Origin: Gemmobacter serpentinus
Lineage (GTDB): Bacteria > Pseudomonadota > Alphaproteobacteria > Rhodobacterales > Rhodobacteraceae
Assembly: GCF_008973825.1 (NCBI RefSeq)
Contig: NZ_WCHR01000007.1
Coordinates: 186,001-250,000, forward strand
Length of the DNA: 64,000 nt
Direction of reading: 5' to 3'
Under the pieces are notes generated by a model. That model had not been told where the DNA came from, did no database searches, and was given only the letters and a program-made list of their open reading frames with translations. Position numbers and translations under genes: made by a program. Below, in pieces: positions 54,248-62,238 of this stretch. How positions within the stretch are numbered: position 1 is the stretch's first letter; every line of letters starts with the position of its first letter.

Positions 54248-54829
54248 TCACTCCTGCTCTGAAAGACCAAAAAAGCCGCGTGTGGCCTGCGCGATCGCGC
54301 GCACCGCCTGTTGCAGATCAACTTCCACCTCTTGCGGGCCACGCCCAAGGCATACCTGCCCCTGTGCCAGCGACGGCTCTTCGCGCAGCGCCACCGGCAG
54401 GTTGCCGATACGGTCCAGCTGGGCCTGGATCCCCTCGCGATCCTGCGGATGCACCATCAGGATCAGTGGCGCATCCGCCAGGCCTTCGGCCAAGGGGCGC
54501 AGCTGATCGACCACCATCGGCACCAGCGCCTGCCGTGCCAGATCCGGCAAGATCCGCGCCACCATTTCCTCCATGAGCGGGGCCAGCGCCTGCAAGACAT
54601 GCGCCCGCGCCTCGTGGAAGGTGAAGCTCAGCGTCTGGAGGCTATGCGCCAGGTCCACCCGGATCTTGCGTTGATCCGCACTCTGCGCCGTCGTCGCATC
54701 ATCCCATCCGGCCCGATATCCCTGCTCATAGATCGCCAGATGTGCCTCTTGCACCGCCGGATCGACGGTGGCCGCGCTTTCAGGGGCCTCCTTCCCCTGC
54801 GAGAAGATCTCAAGTTTGAGCCCCGACAT
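54248..54829 (-). CDS. fliH: Flagellar export ATPase regulator FliH-like
   Basis: The 193-residue protein has an N-terminal helical part with EQGYRAGWDDA (FliH-like G-x3-G repeats), a central coiled coil (LAHSLQTLSFTFHEARAHVL) and a C-terminal domain (VVDQLRPLAEGLADAPLILMVHPQDREG, QGQVCLGRGPQEVEVDLQQAV) typical of FliH/YscL. FliH inhibits and positions the FliI ATPase. Sequence conservation is low in this family, so the call leans on position after fliF. ATG 54829 overlaps the fliF stop by one base (TGATG). Confidence 0.82.
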   Translation of the reverse strand: MSGLKLEIFSQGKEAPESAATVDPAVQEAHLAIYEQGYRAGWDDATTAQSADQRKIRVDLAHSLQTLSFTFHEARAHVLQALAPLMEEMVARILPDLARQALVPMVVDQLRPLAEGLADAPLILMVHPQDREGIQAQLDRIGNLPVALREEPSLAQGQVCLGRGPQEVEVDLQQAVRAIAQATRGFFGLSEQE

Positions 54830-56418
54830 CACCCCCGCTCCTCGCCGGTCTCCAACCAGCCGCGCAAGATCTCCACGGATTCGGCCTGCCGCTGATCAAT
54901 CAGACGCCGCAGGCGCTCCACCGGGTCGGCAGGCACTTCCTCCGCCTCGCCCGACAGGGCGGGAAAGGGGCCATCGTCGATTTCGCCATGGATCACCCGC
55001 ATTCCATCACCGCTGTCCTCGGGGTGCTGACCGGGCAGGGCGAGAGGTTGGCCCCCGTCACGCAAACCAACCTGCGCGCGCGCGGTCAGCACCGGGCGCA
55101 GCACGAATAGGCCAAGCAGCAGCGTGACCAATGCCAGCAGACCCATCCGGATCAGCGCCATCCCGTCAAAGGGGCCCAATCCGCTGAGCGCCCCCGCCTC
55201 GGCCAGACTGCCCTGTTCCGGCACCGGTTCGAATGGCAGCGATTTCAGCGTCAAGACGTCGCCGCGCGTCTCATCGAGGCCAACGGCCGAGGCGACCAGT
55301 TCCCGCAGGGTGGCAAGTTCGGCCTCGGGACGCGGCTGCCAGGTGATCGTGCCATCCGGCGCAGGCGCGCCGATATCATTGACAAGAACCGCAATCGTCA
55401 GCCGCCGCACCCCGCCAGGATTGCGCAACAGCTCCCGCCGGGTCTCAGACACTTCGAAATTGGTGCGCTCCCGCGTTTCAGAGGTCTGGCTCTGGCTGTT
55501 GCCGCCCGCAGTTGCATCGCCTTCCGGCAGGTTGGAGGCCACCGTCACATCCTGGGCGCTTTCGCTGTTGGTGCCGCTTTTCTCCTGCGTTTCCGACGAG
55601 ATTGCGACCCGACCCTCCGGATCAAAGCGCCGCTCGGTCACCTGCTCGCGATCCGTCACCAGATCAAGGCTCACCTCTACCACCGCATTGCCGGGGCCGA
55701 CCCGCGCCACCAGCAACCGTTCAACATTGCGGCGCAACAGACTGACGCGGTCGGGATCGGTGCCGCTGGCATCCGGGCCACTTTCATTGGCTTGCACGAG
55801 ACCCGACACACTGTCGATCACGGCGACATCTTCGACCAGCAAGCCCGGCACCGCTGCTGCCACAAGATGCCGAAAGGCGCGTGCCTGCGCAGCCGAGAGA
55901 CTGCCCTGCGCGGTGGTCACCGTCACCGAGGCCGAGGGCCGCGCCTCGCGCCGAAACGGCTGCCCCAAGGCCTGTGCGATATGGACCCGCGCCGCACGAA
56001 TACCCGGCGTGGCTAGAATTGTGCGGGCCAATTCGCCCTCGCGCGCGCACCAATAGGCGGCATCGAACATCTGCGATGTCGTGCCAAAGCCGGAGAGTCC
56101 ATCCAGAATCTCATAGCCACCTGCGGCAACCGAAGGCAGCCCCTCACCCGCAAGCTGCATTCGCAAGGCGTCACGGCGCGCGGCCTCGACATGGATCGAA
56201 TTGCCCCGCACCTCGAAGTTTACACCCTGCTGCTCAAGCGCGGCGATCACCTGCCCTGCAGCCGCAGGCTCAAGCCCGGCGTAAAGCAGCGCGTAATCGG
56301 TGCGCCCCGCCATGCGCGACAGGCCGAGAATCGCCCCGAACATCAGCAGCGTCGCCATGACGACCACGGCCTTTTTCTGAAAATTCCATTGGGACCAAAG
56401 CGATATCAGGTTTTGCAA
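54829..56418 (-). CDS. fliF: Flagellar MS-ring protein FliF
   Basis: FliF builds the MS-ring in the inner membrane. The 529-residue protein has two membrane helices (about 17-37 and 437-457), with ring-building motifs between: DYALLYAGLEPAAAGQVIAALEQQGV, ARVHIAQALGQPFRREA, ASVTVTTAQGSLSAAQARAFRHLVAAAVPGL, and ERFDPEG-like segment RRFDPEGRVAISSETQ. The cytoplasmic tail (PVERLRRLIDQRQAESVEILRGWL) binds FliG. It heads the leftward operon; the CtrA-like site lies just upstream. Confidence 0.97.
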   Translation of the reverse strand: MQNLISLWSQWNFQKKAVVVMATLLMFGAILGLSRMAGRTDYALLYAGLEPAAAGQVIAALEQQGVNFEVRGNSIHVEAARRDALRMQLAGEGLPSVAAGGYEILDGLSGFGTTSQMFDAAYWCAREGELARTILATPGIRAARVHIAQALGQPFRREARPSASVTVTTAQGSLSAAQARAFRHLVAAAVPGLLVEDVAVIDSVSGLVQANESGPDASGTDPDRVSLLRRNVERLLVARVGPGNAVVEVSLDLVTDREQVTERRFDPEGRVAISSETQEKSGTNSESAQDVTVASNLPEGDATAGGNSQSQTSETRERTNFEVSETRRELLRNPGGVRRLTIAVLVNDIGAPAPDGTITWQPRPEAELATLRELVASAVGLDETRGDVLTLKSLPFEPVPEQGSLAEAGALSGLGPFDGMALIRMGLLALVTLLLGLFVLRPVLTARAQVGLRDGGQPLALPGQHPEDSGDGMRVIHGEIDDGPFPALSGEAEEVPADPVERLRRLIDQRQAESVEILRGWLETGEERG

Positions 56419-56476
56419 GGCGCAGCTCCGCTCTCGGGGCTTCTGCCCCCGCTGATGAAGTCTTGTCTGGTGCGCC

Positions 56477-56491
56477 TTAAGAAACGGTTAG
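56477..56491. promoter_or_regulatory. CtrA-like binding site between fliF and fliL
   Basis: TTAA-GAAACGG-TTAG matches the CtrA full site TTAA-N7-TTAA with one change in the last base. It lies in the 120-bp divergent gap, 59 bases before fliF and 48 bases before fliL, so one site could serve both directions. CtrA control of flagellar genes is established in Rhodobacterales. Confidence 0.65.
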
Positions 56492-56538
56492 TGAGATCGG
56501 GGTTATAGCTGGGGTCAGATAGACAGCCGGAGCCCGCG

Positions 56539-57021
56539 ATGCCCGAACCCGATGCCGCCCCGCCGCCGCCGAAGCGCAAATCGCGCCTGCCGATGATGCT
56601 TGGCCTCGCTCTGGGTCTTCTTCTTGGTGCCGGCGGCTTCTATGCCAGCTATGCGCGGCTGATTCTTCCGGGCGGGTCCCTGCCATGGGCGCACACAGCC
56701 GTGCCTTCAGGCGCAGGGCCGCCTGTCGCCTTCGTTGCGGTGGACCCGGTGATGATCTCGCTTGGCGCAGCCGGGCTGAACCAACATCTGCGCATGTCCG
56801 CGCAGCTCGAGGTGCCGCCGGCCTATGTTGCAGAGGTTACTCATCTCATTCCGCGCGTTCTGGATGTGACGAACACCTATCTGCGCGCGGTGGAGGTCAC
56901 GCGGTTGCAGGATCCGGCGGCGCTGATCCGCATCCGGGGCCACCTGTTGCGACGTATCCAGCTGGTCACCGGTGAGGGCCGGGTGAACGACCTGCTCATC
57001 ACCGAGTTCATCTTAAACTGA
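56539..57021 (+). CDS. fliL: Flagellar basal-body protein FliL
   Basis: The 160-residue FliL has a Pro-rich cytoplasmic N-terminus (PEPDAAPPPPKRKSR), one membrane helix (MMLGLALGLLLGAGGFYASY), and a periplasmic SPFH-like domain (FVAVDPVMISLG, LRMSAQLEV, IRIRGHLLRRIQLVTGEGRVNDLLITEFIL). FliL surrounds and supports the stator. It heads the rightward operon divergent from fliF, which is the normal neighbour of stator genes. Confidence 0.93.
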   Translation: MPEPDAAPPPPKRKSRLPMMLGLALGLLLGAGGFYASYARLILPGGSLPWAHTAVPSGAGPPVAFVAVDPVMISLGAAGLNQHLRMSAQLEVPPAYVAEVTHLIPRVLDVTNTYLRAVEVTRLQDPAALIRIRGHLLRRIQLVTGEGRVNDLLITEFILN

Positions 57022-57030
57022 GAGGCCAGA

Positions 57031-57417
57031 ATGGACCTGATCGCTGATATGCTGATGATCGCCGGTGCGCTTGGCTTGGCGCTATATTGCGCCGTCCTGT
57101 CCAGACGCCTGCGCAAGCTTTCAAGCCTCGAATCGGGAATGGGCGCGGCAGTTGCCGTGCTTTCGGCGCAGGTTGATGACCTGACCCGCACCCTGGAACG
57201 GGCGCGCGCCGCCTCCACCGCCTCTGCCTCGACATTGCAAGGGCTGACCGATAGGGCGGAGACGGTCGCCGCACGACTGGAGGTCATGCTGGCGTCGATG
57301 CAGGATATCCCACCGCTGGAGCCGCCGTCGCCGCCCGTCACCGAGCCACAGGACCTTCGCAAACCCCGCTTTTTGCGCCGTCGCAGCAACCGCACAGGTC
57401 AGGAGGTGATGCAATGA
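57031..57417 (+). CDS. Small membrane-anchored coiled-coil protein of the motility operon
   Basis: The 128-residue protein has an N-terminal helix (MIAGALGLALYCAVLSRRLR) followed by a coiled coil (SSLESGMGAAVAVLSAQVDD, LERARAASTASASTLQGLTD) and a Pro-rich then basic tail (KPRFLRRRSNRTG). It resembles the unnamed DUF6468-type protein found after fliL in alphaproteobacterial flagellar clusters. Function is not known; anchoring or chaperone help for MotE or FliL is a guess. It is 9 bp after fliL and overlaps motE by 4 bp. Confidence 0.78.
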   Translation: MDLIADMLMIAGALGLALYCAVLSRRLRKLSSLESGMGAAVAVLSAQVDDLTRTLERARAASTASASTLQGLTDRAETVAARLEVMLASMQDIPPLEPPSPPVTEPQDLRKPRFLRRRSNRTGQEVMQ

Positions 57418-57980
57418 TCTGTAGGCTCGGTGGTGGCATCCTAGTCAGCCTGCTTCTGCTTTTGCTTTCCAGCGCGGCGTTGCGCGTCGGAATTGGTGTC
57501 GGTCAGGCGATTGCTGCCGGGGCAGAGCCCGATATGCCATCGGACGATCGCTCGATGCCACTGTCCTGCCCTCCTCCGCCGGTCGCTCTTGCTGAGGCCC
57601 TGAGGGAACGTGAGAAGCGGGTCGAGATCCGCGAGGTCGCGCTGGCGGAACGCATCTCGGCCCTGGATCTGTCAGAGGCGGTGATCCAGCAACGCCTCGA
57701 CGAATTGAACATGGCAGAGACACGATTGCGCGCAACACTTTCGCTCGCCGATGAGGCAGCAGAGAAGGATCTTGCGCAATTGACCGAAGTTTATCAGGCC
57801 ATGAAGCCAAAAGAGGCCGCACGCCTTTTCGACGGGATGGACCCGCAATTTGCCGCCGGATTTCTGGGCCGGATGCGGCCGAAAGAGGCCGCGGCAATCC
57901 TCGCCGGAATGTCTGAGCCCAATGCCTATGCCGCAACTGCGCTGCTGGCCGGGCGCAATGCCAATGTTCCGCGCGAATAG
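57414..57980 (+). CDS. motE: MotE-like motility chaperone
   Basis: The 188-residue protein has a signal-like N-terminal helix, a coiled coil (ALREREKRVEIREVALAERI) and a C-terminal MgtE-N-like helical repeat (VYQAMKPKEAARLFDGMDPQFAAGFLGRMRPKEAAAILAGM). In Sinorhizobium, MotE is the periplasmic chaperone for the stator-associated MotC. It overlaps the preceding gene by 4 bp and precedes motA by 75 bp. The assignment to MotE follows architecture and context; MgtE itself is excluded by lack of CBS and channel domains. Confidence 0.8.
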   Translation: MICRLGGGILVSLLLLLLSSAALRVGIGVGQAIAAGAEPDMPSDDRSMPLSCPPPPVALAEALREREKRVEIREVALAERISALDLSEAVIQQRLDELNMAETRLRATLSLADEAAEKDLAQLTEVYQAMKPKEAARLFDGMDPQFAAGFLGRMRPKEAAAILAGMSEPNAYAATALLAGRNANVPRE

Positions 57981-58055
57981 AATGCCGGGTGGCAAGCCTT
58001 TCTTAAATTTCAGGCGCGAAGATCAGGCAAGCAAGCGAGCGAGCAGGAGGGGGCG

Positions 58056-58925
58056 ATGATCGGAATAGTCGGGATCGTATTGATCTTCGTGATGGTGTTT
58101 GGTGGCTATGTGCTTGCCGGGGGCAAGATGGGGATCATCCTCAAATCCCTGCCCTTCGAAATGATCATGATCGGTGGTGCGGCGCTCGGTGCCTTTTTGG
58201 TCGCCAATGATGGCCATGCGGTGAAAAAGGCGCTGCGCGATATCGCCAAGGTTTTCAGGGGCGCGCACTGGAAACCGGCAGATTATCGCGACCTGCTTTG
58301 CCTGCTGTTTGAACTGATCCGTCTGGCGCGCGGAAATCCCGTCGCCCTGGAAGAACATATCGAAAAGCCGAAGGACTCTCCCATCTTCAGCAGATATCCC
58401 CGGATCCTGCACGATCATGAAGCCGTCGATTTGATTTGCGACACCATGCGCGCCGCCTCGATGAACTATGACGACCCACATCAGGTTGAAGAAGTGCTGG
58501 ATAAAAGGATGGAGACATCCAAACATCACGCCCTGCATTCCAGTCATGCGCTGCAATCCATGGCCGATGCCCTGCCGGCCCTTGGGATCGTCGCCGCCGT
58601 GCTCGGAGTCATCAAGACCATGGGCTCCATCGATCAGCCGCCTGAGGTTCTTGGCAAGATGATCGGCGGGGCCCTCGTCGGGACATTTCTGGGCGTGTTT
58701 CTCTCCTACGGGATTGTCGGCCCCTTTGCGACGCGGCTGCGCACGGTGACCGAGGAGGATGATCATTTCTATCAGCTCATCCGCGAGGTGCTTGTGGCCA
58801 ATCTCTACAGCCACCCGGCAAATATCTGCATAGAGGTCGGACGCCAAAACACGCCACATGCGCTGCGACCAAGTTTTTCGGATCTTGAACAGGCCTTGCG
58901 CGGATTGAAGGCAGATGCAGCATGA
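58056..58925 (+). CDS. motA: Flagellar stator protein MotA
   Basis: MotA and MotB form the proton channel of the motor. The 289-residue protein has four helices: IVGIVLIFVMVFGGYVLAGG, a second short helix near MIMIGGAALGAFLVA, and the pair LPALGIVAAVLGVIKTMG and MIGGALVGTFLGVFLSYGIVGP, which carry the two conserved prolines. The cytoplasmic loop (FELIRLARGNPVALEEHIEKP) has the charged residues that contact FliG. motB is not in the window. The stop overlaps the next gene start (ATGA). Confidence 0.96.
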   Translation: MIGIVGIVLIFVMVFGGYVLAGGKMGIILKSLPFEMIMIGGAALGAFLVANDGHAVKKALRDIAKVFRGAHWKPADYRDLLCLLFELIRLARGNPVALEEHIEKPKDSPIFSRYPRILHDHEAVDLICDTMRAASMNYDDPHQVEEVLDKRMETSKHHALHSSHALQSMADALPALGIVAAVLGVIKTMGSIDQPPEVLGKMIGGALVGTFLGVFLSYGIVGPFATRLRTVTEEDDHFYQLIREVLVANLYSHPANICIEVGRQNTPHALRPSFSDLEQALRGLKADAA

Positions 58926-61075
58926 TCCGTTGGCTGTTCTGCGCCCTGCTCCTTCTCATCCCACTCACGCTGCGGGCGGGCCCAATGCTTGTGACCTCCG
59001 GCGAACATGACGGCTTCACTCGATTGGTGATCACCTTGCCACATGCCCAAGACTGGCAGCTTGGCCGGATGCAGGATGGCTATCGCCTCAGCCTCCCGGA
59101 TGCGACGGAGGATTATGATCTTTCAAAGGTTGGCGACCGCATCGGTCGCACGCGCCTCGCCGAAGTGCGGCAATTGCCAGATAGTTCCGACCTGCGCATC
59201 GTTGCCGCCTGTGCGTGCCACGCGACCGCCTTTGCATTCCAGCCCGACATCATCGTGGTTGACGTAAAGTCGGGGCCACCACCCGCCGGCTCCCCATTTG
59301 AACACGCGCTTGAACAGCCCCTGCCCCGCCCAGTACCGTTACCTCAGACGCCCGCTCTCGCCTTGGGGTGGAATATGCGTCAGACCGGAGGAATCCGGCC
59401 GATGGTGACTCCCGACAGGGCTCCACGCGAACTGGGTCGTGACCTGGCGCGCCAGATCGGCACAGCCGCATCTTCGGGTCTTATCGAGCTTGCCGTGCCG
59501 GAGGCAGATGGCGCCGGAGACCCGTCCCTTCCGCAGATTGAGTTGCGGGCGGAGCCCAATCTGGAAATGCATATCGGCGAACGCGACACTACCGCCATCT
59601 TGCAACCAGACTGCCCCGCACCTGAGGAATATATTGCTGAAAACTGGATCCCTGCCGGCACGACCGCCGCGGGCTTCTTGCAAAAGGTCGCGCAGGTGCT
59701 GGCATCAGATATCGACGACCCACCCCCGTCGGATTTGATGTTGGCTGCAAAACTCTATCTGCATTTTGGTTTCGGAACAGAGGCACGGCAGCTCTTGCAG
59801 CAACTTCCTGCATCCGAGGAATACCGTGCTGGCTATATCGCGATCTCACAGGTCATGGACGGCGATCCTGCGGATCCAGACCCCTTTGCGGATCTTGCGC
59901 ATTGCCGCTCGGCCGTGGCGCTTTGGGCCATCCTGGCACGCCCGCACCTGCGTCCGGCTGAACCGATTGCGTCAAATGATATTTATCAAGCCTTCGCCAA
60001 TCTGCCCCGACATTTGCGACACCATTTGGTCGGTCCGTTGATCGACCGACTCCGCGAACAGGGCGACTTAAAAGCCGCAGACCGGATCCGAGCCGCGATC
60101 GAACGCGAGACCAGGCTGACGGAACCTGGCTTTGATCTTGCGCTCGGCCGTCTTCAGATTGCTGAGCAGGAGGAGAACGCCGCGCGCGCGACACTGGAAA
60201 AGGCCGCCGCAACCCCCGGCATCGCAGAAGCAGAAGCACTCATCGCGCTGGTCAAATTGGCCTTTGACAACCGGACGCCGATCCAACCTGCGCGCCTGCA
60301 GAACATTGCGGCCTTGGAGGCACAGTTCGCCGCGGCACCCTTGGGCCTGGACCTGCGTCATGCATTGGTGATCGCCTATGCCCTGTCGGGCGAGTTTCAA
60401 TCCGCCGCGCAGATACTTCGTAGCGCACCTTCAGCAAAAGATCGGTTCTGGACACTTCTGGCGGAGCGCGGCACCGCTGCCGACCTGCTGGATCTTGCCT
60501 TCACGCCGCCAGGCGATGCCGCCCATTTGATCCGGCCCGAAGGCCGGCTCCGGATTGCCAAACAACTCGCAACGCTCGGCTTCCACGCCGAAGCCGCACA
60601 ATGGCTTTTGATTGAGGGCGCGGCCGCGCCTCCGGTTGAGGATGCGCGACAATTGGCACTTGCCGAAGCCTATCTCGCGCTGCATCGCCCCAAAGATGCG
60701 CTGGCTTCGCTCGCGGGCAGCAGCCCTCAGGCGGATGACCTGCGCGCCCGGGCCTTGGTTGCCCTTGATCGCAAAGGTGAGGCCGCCTTGCTGTTGCCGC
60801 ATCAACCTCCCTCAGAGACGATGCGCCATCTCTTTCGTCGCGAGGGCGACTGGTCACGGGTTGCGGCCACCGATTCTGCCCTATGGGCCGACGCGGCAAA
60901 GGCCTATTTGACAGCGAGGCAGCTGCCTGTCGACGACATGACGCTTGCCGTTGCAAATGAAGCTCTGGACGTTTCGGTGCAAAACCGGGCAATCGTGGCG
61001 AAACTTCTTGCGGGCTCGGCCGTTTCGGCACCATCAGCGGAGACGTCCTCTGCCACGACAATGGCAGTGCCATGA
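58922..61075 (+). CDS. Large secreted helical-repeat protein coupled to motA, function unknown
   Basis: The 717-residue protein has a signal peptide (MIRWLFCALLLLIPLTLRAG). An N-terminal beta-rich domain at about 20-120 (FTRLVITLPHAQDWQLGRMQ, GYRLSLPDATEDYDL) is reminiscent of AMIN-like carbohydrate or peptidoglycan-binding folds. Next comes a variable Pro-rich linker, then about 450 residues of TPR/solenoid-like helices (AAKLYLHFGFGTEARQLLQQL, TLEKAAATPGIAEAEALIAL, ALVIAYALSGEFQSAAQILR). The start overlaps motA by 4 bp, so it is co-translated with the stator. I know no named homologue; stator-associated periplasmic protein, in a role like MotC, is the simplest inference. No Cys-rich or catalytic motif stands out. 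Confidence 0.8.
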   Translation: MIRWLFCALLLLIPLTLRAGPMLVTSGEHDGFTRLVITLPHAQDWQLGRMQDGYRLSLPDATEDYDLSKVGDRIGRTRLAEVRQLPDSSDLRIVAACACHATAFAFQPDIIVVDVKSGPPPAGSPFEHALEQPLPRPVPLPQTPALALGWNMRQTGGIRPMVTPDRAPRELGRDLARQIGTAASSGLIELAVPEADGAGDPSLPQIELRAEPNLEMHIGERDTTAILQPDCPAPEEYIAENWIPAGTTAAGFLQKVAQVLASDIDDPPPSDLMLAAKLYLHFGFGTEARQLLQQLPASEEYRAGYIAISQVMDGDPADPDPFADLAHCRSAVALWAILARPHLRPAEPIASNDIYQAFANLPRHLRHHLVGPLIDRLREQGDLKAADRIRAAIERETRLTEPGFDLALGRLQIAEQEENAARATLEKAAATPGIAEAEALIALVKLAFDNRTPIQPARLQNIAALEAQFAAAPLGLDLRHALVIAYALSGEFQSAAQILRSAPSAKDRFWTLLAERGTAADLLDLAFTPPGDAAHLIRPEGRLRIAKQLATLGFHAEAAQWLLIEGAAAPPVEDARQLALAEAYLALHRPKDALASLAGSSPQADDLRARALVALDRKGEAALLLPHQPPSETMRHLFRREGDWSRVAATDSALWADAAKAYLTARQLPVDDMTLAVANEALDVSVQNRAIVAKLLAGSAVSAPSAETSSATTMAVP

Positions 61076-61095
61076 CTCAGGCAAGATTGCCGGGA

Positions 61096-62238
61096 TTAAG
61101 GCCCGCTTCCGATCATCGTCGATGTCTCGGGCGCAAGTTCCTCAAAATCAAAATTGTCCAGACGGCGCGCGCGTTTGCCCGCTTTCTCGGCACTAATTCG
61201 GATATCTTCAAGGTCCTTCGCGGCCTGGCCAAAATGGCGATCCAGATTGCCAACGCGATCCCCAAGCCGCGAGACATCCTGATAGAGCATGGCCAATTCC
61301 TTGCGGATCGCGCCAGCTTGTTCGCGCATCCGGGCGTCCTTCAACACAGCGCGCATGGTGTTCAGCGTGGCCATGCAGGTGGTGGGCGACACGATCCAGA
61401 CCCGGGCGGCGAAACCGTCACGAATCAACTCCGGAAAATTGGCATGAAGCTCGGCGTAAACCGCCTCAGAGGGCAGGAACATCAGCGCACCATCCGCCGT
61501 CTCGCCTTCAAGGATATATTTCTCGGCAATGGCCTTGATATGCGCCCGCACAGAACTGCGCAAAAGGCGCGCCGCCATATCAAGATCGGCCTGATTCTGG
61601 GCGCGCCGCAGCGCCTCATAGGCCTCAAGCGGAAATTTGCTGTCGATGACGATCGGGCCAGGCGGATTGGGCAGATGGATCAGGCAATCCGCCCGCCGCC
61701 CGTTGGAAAGCGTCGCTTGCATCGTATAGGCATCCGACGGCAGCGCCTTCAGCACAATATCATGCAGCTGGATCTCGCCAAAAGCACCCCGGGTCTGCTT
61801 GTTCGAAAGAATATCCTGCAAAGACAGAACGTTACCAGAGAGTTTCTCGATATTGGCTTGCGCCTTGTCGATCGTTTCCAGCCGTTGATGCAGATCACCC
61901 AGGCTGCGGGCCGTCCGGGTGGCGCTGCCCTGCAGGCTTTCGCCCATCTGCCGCTGCACTTCGGCCAGACGCTGCTCCATCACCTGCAGCATCGCGCTCT
62001 GGCTCATCGCCTGGGCCTCGGAAACGTGATGCAGCCCTCCCGCGAGACGCTCCTGCCCTTCCGCCAGGGACTGGACGCGCTGCCCCAACCATCCGATCTG
62101 CTGCGCAAGCGGCTCCGCCACCCGCCCAGAGGCGCGCAAGATCAGGAGCAGCATGACGAACAGCAGCAGCAGAACTGCCGCCACGGCCAGCACGACCGGA
62201 TCATTCCAAGCCAGCTCGATTGTGCCGATACGAAGCAT
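61096..62238 (-). CDS. rmuC: DNA recombination protein RmuC
   Basis: The 380-residue protein has an N-terminal membrane helix (VVLAVAAVLLLLFVMLLLIL), a coiled coil (about 50-135), and the RmuC nuclease-fold domain: NKQTRGAFGEIQL, RRADCLIHLPNPPGPIVIDSKFPLEAY, AIAEKYILEGETADGALMFLPSEAVYAEL and RVWIVSPTTCMATLNTM. RmuC limits inversions at short repeats; its exact activity is not settled. The mutL stop codon directly abuts its ATG, so the pair forms a DNA-maintenance operon. It is convergent with the motility operon 20 bp away. Confidence 0.95.
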   Translation of the reverse strand: MLRIGTIELAWNDPVVLAVAAVLLLLFVMLLLILRASGRVAEPLAQQIGWLGQRVQSLAEGQERLAGGLHHVSEAQAMSQSAMLQVMEQRLAEVQRQMGESLQGSATRTARSLGDLHQRLETIDKAQANIEKLSGNVLSLQDILSNKQTRGAFGEIQLHDIVLKALPSDAYTMQATLSNGRRADCLIHLPNPPGPIVIDSKFPLEAYEALRRAQNQADLDMAARLLRSSVRAHIKAIAEKYILEGETADGALMFLPSEAVYAELHANFPELIRDGFAARVWIVSPTTCMATLNTMRAVLKDARMREQAGAIRKELAMLYQDVSRLGDRVGNLDRHFGQAAKDLEDIRISAEKAGKRARRLDNFDFEELAPETSTMIGSGP

